This document shows, one piece after another, positions 59,974 through 64,000 of a stretch of DNA of 64,000 bases. Source of the stretch: CBDAUN01 sp965214615 (GTDB lineage: Bacteria > Pseudomonadota > Gammaproteobacteria > Arenicellales > JAJDZL01); assembly GCA_965214615.1 (NCBI GenBank), contig OZ243952.1:3162001-3226000 (forward strand). The letters run 5' to 3'. The position numbers were made by a program, and so were the translations under genes. How positions within the stretch are numbered: position 1 is the first letter of the stretch; each line of letters begins with the position of its first letter. The notes beneath the pieces are model-generated. The model was not told where the DNA came from. It saw nothing but the letters and a program-made list of their open reading frames with translations, and did no database searches.

Positions 59974-60635
59974 TGGCTCCCGCTGCAAGTCGGCATCCTT
60001 ACGACCCGCAAGCCGCCGTCGCACACCTTCGCAAGATCGATCCGCAGCTTAGGACCTTGATTGACCGGATGGGCGACTTCGAACCGGACCGCGAACTGGA
60101 TCGCACTCCGTTCGAAGCACTCCTCGGATCGATCGTCTATCAGCAGCTTTCCGGGCGGGCGGCGGAAACGATATACGGTCGGCTGCTTGCACTCTACCCC
60201 GACTGCGATTCTCCCGGAGCCGCCGATATTCTCGACACCCCGGTCGAAGAGCTTCGCGGCTGCGGGCTTTCGGCTGCCAAGGTTCGTGCAGTCAAGGATC
60301 TTGCGGCCAAGACCGCAGCCGGCAGTCTGCCGGATTCATCCCGGATCGCGCAAATGAGCGATCAGCAGATCATTGATGCGTTTACCGATGTTCGCGGGAT
60401 CGGACGATGGACCGTCGAAATGCTTCTGATGTTCAATCTTGGCCGCGCTGACGTGCTGCCTGCCACCGATCTTGGCATACGGCGCGGATTCATGAAAACC
60501 TACGGTCTGCAAGACATGCCGACCCCTGCCGAAGTCCTGGCAAAGGGGGAGCAGTGGACTCCCTACCGCAGCGTTGCAGCCTGGTACTTGTGGCGCGCCG
60601 CCGACGAGGGCGGCCCGCGAGAGAATCGGGACTGA
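59973..60635 (+). CDS. DNA-3-methyladenine glycosylase II-like (HhH-GPD) enzyme
   Basis: 220 residues. HhH-GPD fold: FEALLGSIVYQQLSGRAAETIYGRL near 45, the helix-hairpin-helix FTDVRGIGRWTVEMLLMF near 135 and catalytic Asp in LPATDLGIRRGF near 165. Lacks the iron-sulfur Cys of endonuclease III, so an AlkA-type base excision role on alkylated bases is likely. Confidence 0.87.
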   Translation: MAPAASRHPYDPQAAVAHLRKIDPQLRTLIDRMGDFEPDRELDRTPFEALLGSIVYQQLSGRAAETIYGRLLALYPDCDSPGAADILDTPVEELRGCGLSAAKVRAVKDLAAKTAAGSLPDSSRIAQMSDQQIIDAFTDVRGIGRWTVEMLLMFNLGRADVLPATDLGIRRGFMKTYGLQDMPTPAEVLAKGEQWTPYRSVAAWYLWRAADEGGPRENRD

Positions 60636-60650
60636 TGCACCGAATCCCGC

Positions 60651-61898
60651 TCAGCGTTCAATGTAATTGATCAGGCAGTCGGCAAACCGGCTGGTCGATA
60701 CTTCCGAAGCGCCGGACATCTGGCGCGCAAAATCGTAGGTCACCGTGCCGTCGGCTATCACTTTCGGATAGGCCTGATTGATCAGTTCGGCCGCTTCATT
60801 CCAGCCAATGTAATCAAGCAGCATCACGCCTGACAAAAGCAGCGAAGACGGATTGACCTTGTCGAGATTGGAGTACTTGGGCGCTGTCCCATGGGTCGCT
60901 TCAAACACAGCGACATGATCGGCGACATTGGCGCCGGGCGCGATGCCGATTCCGCCTACTTCGGCCGCTACCGCATCCGACAGGTAGTCCCCATTCAGGT
61001 TGGTCGTGGCAATGACATCGAATTCCGCTGGCCTAAGCTGCATCAGCTGAAACATGATGTCGGCGATACGGTCCTTGATCACAATCCTGCCCTCGGGAAC
61101 CTGCCCGTCGTGCAAGTCCCACACATCGCTTTCGGAAATCGTCTCATCGGCAAACTCTTCGGCAGCGAGCTCGTAGCCCCAGGCGCGAAATGCGCCTTCG
61201 GTGAATTTCATGATGTTGCCCTTGTGCACAAGGGTGACGCTGCTGCGTTTCTGCGCGATTGCGTACTGGATCGCCTTGCGCACCAGCCGCTTGGTGCGCG
61301 CTGCGCTGACCGGCTTGACGCCCAGTCCGGCACCCTGTTCGAAATCAACATTCATCTGCTCGCGCAGAAACTTTGCCAGCTTTTCGTTTTCCGGCGTGCC
61401 GCTTTGGAATTCGATGCCGGAATACACGTCTTCGGTGTTTTCGCGAAATATGACGACGTCGACGTCCTGCGGACGTCGCATCGGCGAGGGAACGCCTTGG
61501 AAGTACTTCACCGGACGCACGCACGCATACAGATCCAGCGACTGGCGAAGAGACACGTTCAAGGAGCGAAATCCGCCGCCTATGGGGGTCGAAAGCGGTC
61601 CCTTGATTGCAACGATCAAATCTTCGATCGCGTCGAGCGATTCGCGAGGGAAGAAGTCCCCATCGTAGAGGCCGCCGGCCTTTTCGCCCATGAACAGCTC
61701 GCACCAGTGAATTTTTCTGCGTCCGCCGTAGGCGCGCTGCACGGCAGCATTCCACACGCGAAGCGAAGCGCGAGTGATGTCCGAGCCGATCCCGTCGCCC
61801 TCGACATATCCGATGACCGGTTGTTCAGGCACGTGCAATGTGCCGTTTTTTATGCTAAGTTTCTCGCCGTTTTCCGGTATTCTTACATGTTTGTACAT
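60651..61898 (-). CDS. icd: NADP-dependent isocitrate dehydrogenase
   Basis: 415 residues, full length. VIGYVEGDGIGSDITRASLRVW near 28, isocitrate-binding SLNVSLRQSLDLYACVRPVKYF near 112 (Ser and Arg ligands), IFRENTEDVYSGIE near 150, metal-binding DVIATTNLNGDYLSD near 295 and HGTAPKYSNLDKVNPSSLLLS near 340. TCA-cycle enzyme producing 2-oxoglutarate. Convergent with the glycosylase gene. Confidence 0.95.
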   Translation of the reverse strand: MYKHVRIPENGEKLSIKNGTLHVPEQPVIGYVEGDGIGSDITRASLRVWNAAVQRAYGGRRKIHWCELFMGEKAGGLYDGDFFPRESLDAIEDLIVAIKGPLSTPIGGGFRSLNVSLRQSLDLYACVRPVKYFQGVPSPMRRPQDVDVVIFRENTEDVYSGIEFQSGTPENEKLAKFLREQMNVDFEQGAGLGVKPVSAARTKRLVRKAIQYAIAQKRSSVTLVHKGNIMKFTEGAFRAWGYELAAEEFADETISESDVWDLHDGQVPEGRIVIKDRIADIMFQLMQLRPAEFDVIATTNLNGDYLSDAVAAEVGGIGIAPGANVADHVAVFEATHGTAPKYSNLDKVNPSSLLLSGVMLLDYIGWNEAAELINQAYPKVIADGTVTYDFARQMSGASEVSTSRFADCLINYIER

Positions 61899-61908
61899 GT
61901 CAACATGT
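61885..61908. repeat. Three ACATGT hexamers at the icd start
   Basis: Palindromic ACATGT occurs at 61885-61890, 61895-61900 and 61903-61908, the middle copy covering the icd ATG (61896-61898). Possibly an operator, possibly chance. Confidence 0.35.
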
Positions 61909-62128
61909 CCTCAAATTCGATGCTGGAACTGCCAGTTTGGCCGGTGTCGATTGGTTTTAGCCACTGGAGGCGACCTTAACCGCAGTTCCCCGTGCAAAAG
62001 TCGCAACACGGATTTGCTGTTTTAAGGCAAAGCGGTTTGTGCAAGACGCATGCGCGTTTCATAAAGCAATGCCATTGTACCATTTTTGATCGATATTGCA
62101 CCGCAAGAGCGAGGGGATCGCGCCTGTT

Positions 62129-63655
62129 ATGTCTAACGCAATAGTTGCCGCGGGCCACCCCCTGACGGCTCAGTCCGCGGCGACCGTCCTGAGTTCGGGC
62201 GGCAATGCATTCGACGCGGCCGTAAGCGCCCTGCTGACCGCCAGCGTGTGCGAGCCGGCGCTCAGTTCTCTCGGCGGCGGCGGATTCCTGATGGCCTGCC
62301 CGCGCGACGGCAAGCCTTTGCTGCTCGACTTTTTCACCCAGACTCCACACCGTCAAAAGGCGCCGGAGCACATCAGTGTCGATTCGTTCGTTTGCGACTT
62401 CGGCAGCGCCCAGCAAACCTTCCACATCGGCGCCGGCACCGGCGCCGTGCCCGGATGCGTCAAGGGAGTTTTCGAAACAGCGCGGCGGTTCGGAACCATG
62501 CCGATGCGCGACTTGATACAGCCGGTGACCGACATACTTTCAAACGGGGTGGAAATCACGCAGGCGCAGGCCTATCTGATTTCGATACTGACACCGATAT
62601 TCATGTCCGCATCGGCGCGTAAGTTCTATGAATCCAGGCTCAATCCCGGCGAACCTGTAAAGCACGGCGAACGGGTTTTCCTGCCGCAGTATGCCGACCT
62701 GCTCGAGTCTCTGGCGATTGAGGGCGACGATCTGTTCTACCGCGGCGAAGTGGCTAAGACGATAGACAATCTGAGCCGCGAAGCAGGCGCCGTAGTCACG
62801 CGGGAGGACATGGCAGCCTATCAGGCGATGTTTCGCGAACCCTTGTCAATGGGCTACCGAGGCAGTCGCCTGCTGCTGAATCCTGCGCCATCGGTCGGCG
62901 GCATTCGCATCGCAATGGCATTAAAGCATCTTGAGCGCAGCGAATTCGGACCGGATGGCTTCGGGTCCGGCACACATCTGACTGAGACACTGGCTGCGCT
63001 GGGGCGCCTTGGCGCGCTGGATGCCGCGCAAAGTCACGTCGAGGCCGATGTGGACCGTCAGCTGTTCGAGTCCTATCGCAAGATCAGGCGCAACTGGAAG
63101 CTCGCGCCGCGGGGTACAACGCATATCTCGATCATCGACAGGCACGGCAATGCCGCAGCACTGACTGCAAGCAATGGCGAAGGCTGCGGCGTGATGATTC
63201 CGGGCACCGGAATCATGATGAACAACATGCTTGGCGAGGAGGATCTGAATCCGGACGGGCTAAGCGGCTGGCCGTCGGACACCCGGCTGAGCTCGATGAT
63301 GTGCCCGACCATCGCGAACGATGCGGCCGGCAGGCTCATTGTCACCGGTTCGGGCGGATCGAACCGCATCCCGTCTGCAATTGCGCAAGTGCTGGTCAAC
63401 CTGATCAACTTCGACATGGCAGCTGAGACGGCGGTGGATGCGCCGAGGCTGCATGCATACGACGGCGTCGCATATGCCGAGAATTTCTTCGAGCCCGCCG
63501 CATTGAACCGGGCGACAGGGAATTTTCAGGATCAGGTGCTGTTTTCGGAACGAAATGTATTTTTCGGCGGAGTGCACACCGTATGCCGCCTGGGCAGCCG
63601 TGCCGAGGGTTCCGGAGACCCGCGCCGCGCAGGCGTGTGCATCAGCATTCCGTAA
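62129..63655 (+). CDS. Gamma-glutamyltransferase family protein
   Basis: 508 residues from ATG 62129 (TTG 62096 in frame). AIVAAGHPLTAQSAATVLSSGGNAFDAAVS opens as in the family; the autocleavage Thr is in RGTTHISIIDRHGNAAALTASNGEG, and GSGGSNRIPSAIAQVL and DAPRLHAY follow in the small subunit. No signal peptide is evident, so cytosolic and perhaps not a classic glutathione enzyme. Its stop overlaps the next start (TAATG). Confidence 0.87.
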   Translation: MSNAIVAAGHPLTAQSAATVLSSGGNAFDAAVSALLTASVCEPALSSLGGGGFLMACPRDGKPLLLDFFTQTPHRQKAPEHISVDSFVCDFGSAQQTFHIGAGTGAVPGCVKGVFETARRFGTMPMRDLIQPVTDILSNGVEITQAQAYLISILTPIFMSASARKFYESRLNPGEPVKHGERVFLPQYADLLESLAIEGDDLFYRGEVAKTIDNLSREAGAVVTREDMAAYQAMFREPLSMGYRGSRLLLNPAPSVGGIRIAMALKHLERSEFGPDGFGSGTHLTETLAALGRLGALDAAQSHVEADVDRQLFESYRKIRRNWKLAPRGTTHISIIDRHGNAAALTASNGEGCGVMIPGTGIMMNNMLGEEDLNPDGLSGWPSDTRLSSMMCPTIANDAAGRLIVTGSGGSNRIPSAIAQVLVNLINFDMAAETAVDAPRLHAYDGVAYAENFFEPAALNRATGNFQDQVLFSERNVFFGGVHTVCRLGSRAEGSGDPRRAGVCISIP

Positions 63656-64000
63656 TGCAGCTGCTGAGTTCCATTATTCCCGATCCCGGTAAGCGCCAGC
63701 TTCTGACTGCCATCATCGCGGTGATAGCGGTCTACGGACTGACCAGCGGCCTGATCTTTCCTCTGATCAGCCTGAATATGGAACAAAGAGGATTCAGTCC
63801 CACAGCGATCGGCCTGATGGGCCTGATGCCATTCATATCCTCGACCATTGTCTCGCCTTTTGCGCCGGTTGTAATGCGATCGATCAACATCCCCAAGCTG
63901 GTGGCATGGTGCATCGCAGCGGATCTGGGGCTGATGGTCAGTCTTGCGTTTACCGACAGCATCGGCGCATGGTTCGTCATTCGCTTCGCCATGGGCGTGG
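63655..64000 (+). CDS. MFS transporter, 5' part (cut by window edge)
   Basis: At least 115 residues beginning MQLLSSIIPDPGKRQLLTAI. Three hydrophobic helices are visible (IIAVIAVYGLTSGLIFPLISL, IGLMGLMPFISSTIVSPFAPVV, LVAWCIAADLGLMVSLAF), with the loop placement of a 12-helix major facilitator. TAATG overlap with the transferase gene suggests a shared transcript. Confidence 0.75.
   Translation, partial: MQLLSSIIPDPGKRQLLTAIIAVIAVYGLTSGLIFPLISLNMEQRGFSPTAIGLMGLMPFISSTIVSPFAPVVMRSINIPKLVAWCIAADLGLMVSLAFTDSIGAWFVIRFAMGV

Overview
The window looks like chromosomal DNA of a Gammaproteobacterium with moderately high G+C. Two conserved blocks support this: ygfB-pepP-ubiH-ubiI on the minus strand, and a zapB-like gene, zapA, 6S RNA and fau on the plus strand. 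MsbA, CcmABCD, TonB, TRAP transporters and an outer-membrane barrel adhesin show a Gram-negative, respiring cell. No tRNA, rRNA, CRISPR array, prophage or transposase was recognised.

Layout. 1-0.9 kb: a truncated Rpn-family nuclease. 1.5-4.2 kb: a cobalamin riboswitch ahead of a very long TonB-like protein. 4.3-6.6 kb: an ABC exporter operon with its own YtrA-type GntR regulator and a palindromic operator. 6.7-10 kb: a complete TRAP transporter, then an EamA permease and, on the minus strand, fur. 11.8-16.7 kb: ubiquinone hydroxylases, PepP and YgfB. 17-24 kb: housekeeping genes (zapA, 6S RNA, fau, ilvA, rpiA, trmB) with an EVE protein, a periplasmic histidine phosphatase and a phosphopantetheinyl transferase. 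24.2-26.4 kb: ccmABCD for cytochrome c maturation, including the short ccmD, then a TTC38-like TPR gene.

27.8-41.4 kb holds the most unusual system: about twenty genes around a cbb3-like heme-copper oxidase. CcoN and CcoO homologues are present, but CcoP seems split into a heme-free membrane anchor and separate single-heme cytochromes. The cluster adds an orphan fragment resembling the last third of subunit I, a SoxA/TsdA-like cytochrome with a candidate Cys heme ligand, several tiny membrane proteins, a thioredoxin-fold lipoprotein, two cupredoxin-like proteins with identical copper-ligand spacing, a Tat-exported metallophosphoesterase, and a NorQ/NorD chaperone pair. CcmABCD just upstream would supply heme for these cytochromes.

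41.4-46 kb: a cyanophycinase-fold protein apparently lacking the catalytic Ser, a coiled-coil PD-(D/E)XK protein, and a cobalt-type nitrile hydratase whose beta chain is split in two, as in thiocyanate hydrolase. With the TsdA-like cytochrome this hints at reduced-sulfur or thiocyanate metabolism, but that is inference. 46-50 kb: MsbA and a TVP38-flavoprotein fusion.

50.4-56.7 kb: a giant Calx-beta/FnIII autotransporter-type adhesin. Just upstream are about 11.75 copies of an 8-bp repeat, placed so that one extra copy would join an upstream ATG in frame with the adhesin: a candidate phase-variation switch that is currently out of frame. 57.4-64 kb: a phosphoglycerate mutase-like protein, an OmpA-domain coiled-coil protein with three internal repeats, an AlkA-like glycosylase, isocitrate dehydrogenase, a gamma-glutamyltransferase and the start of an MFS transporter.
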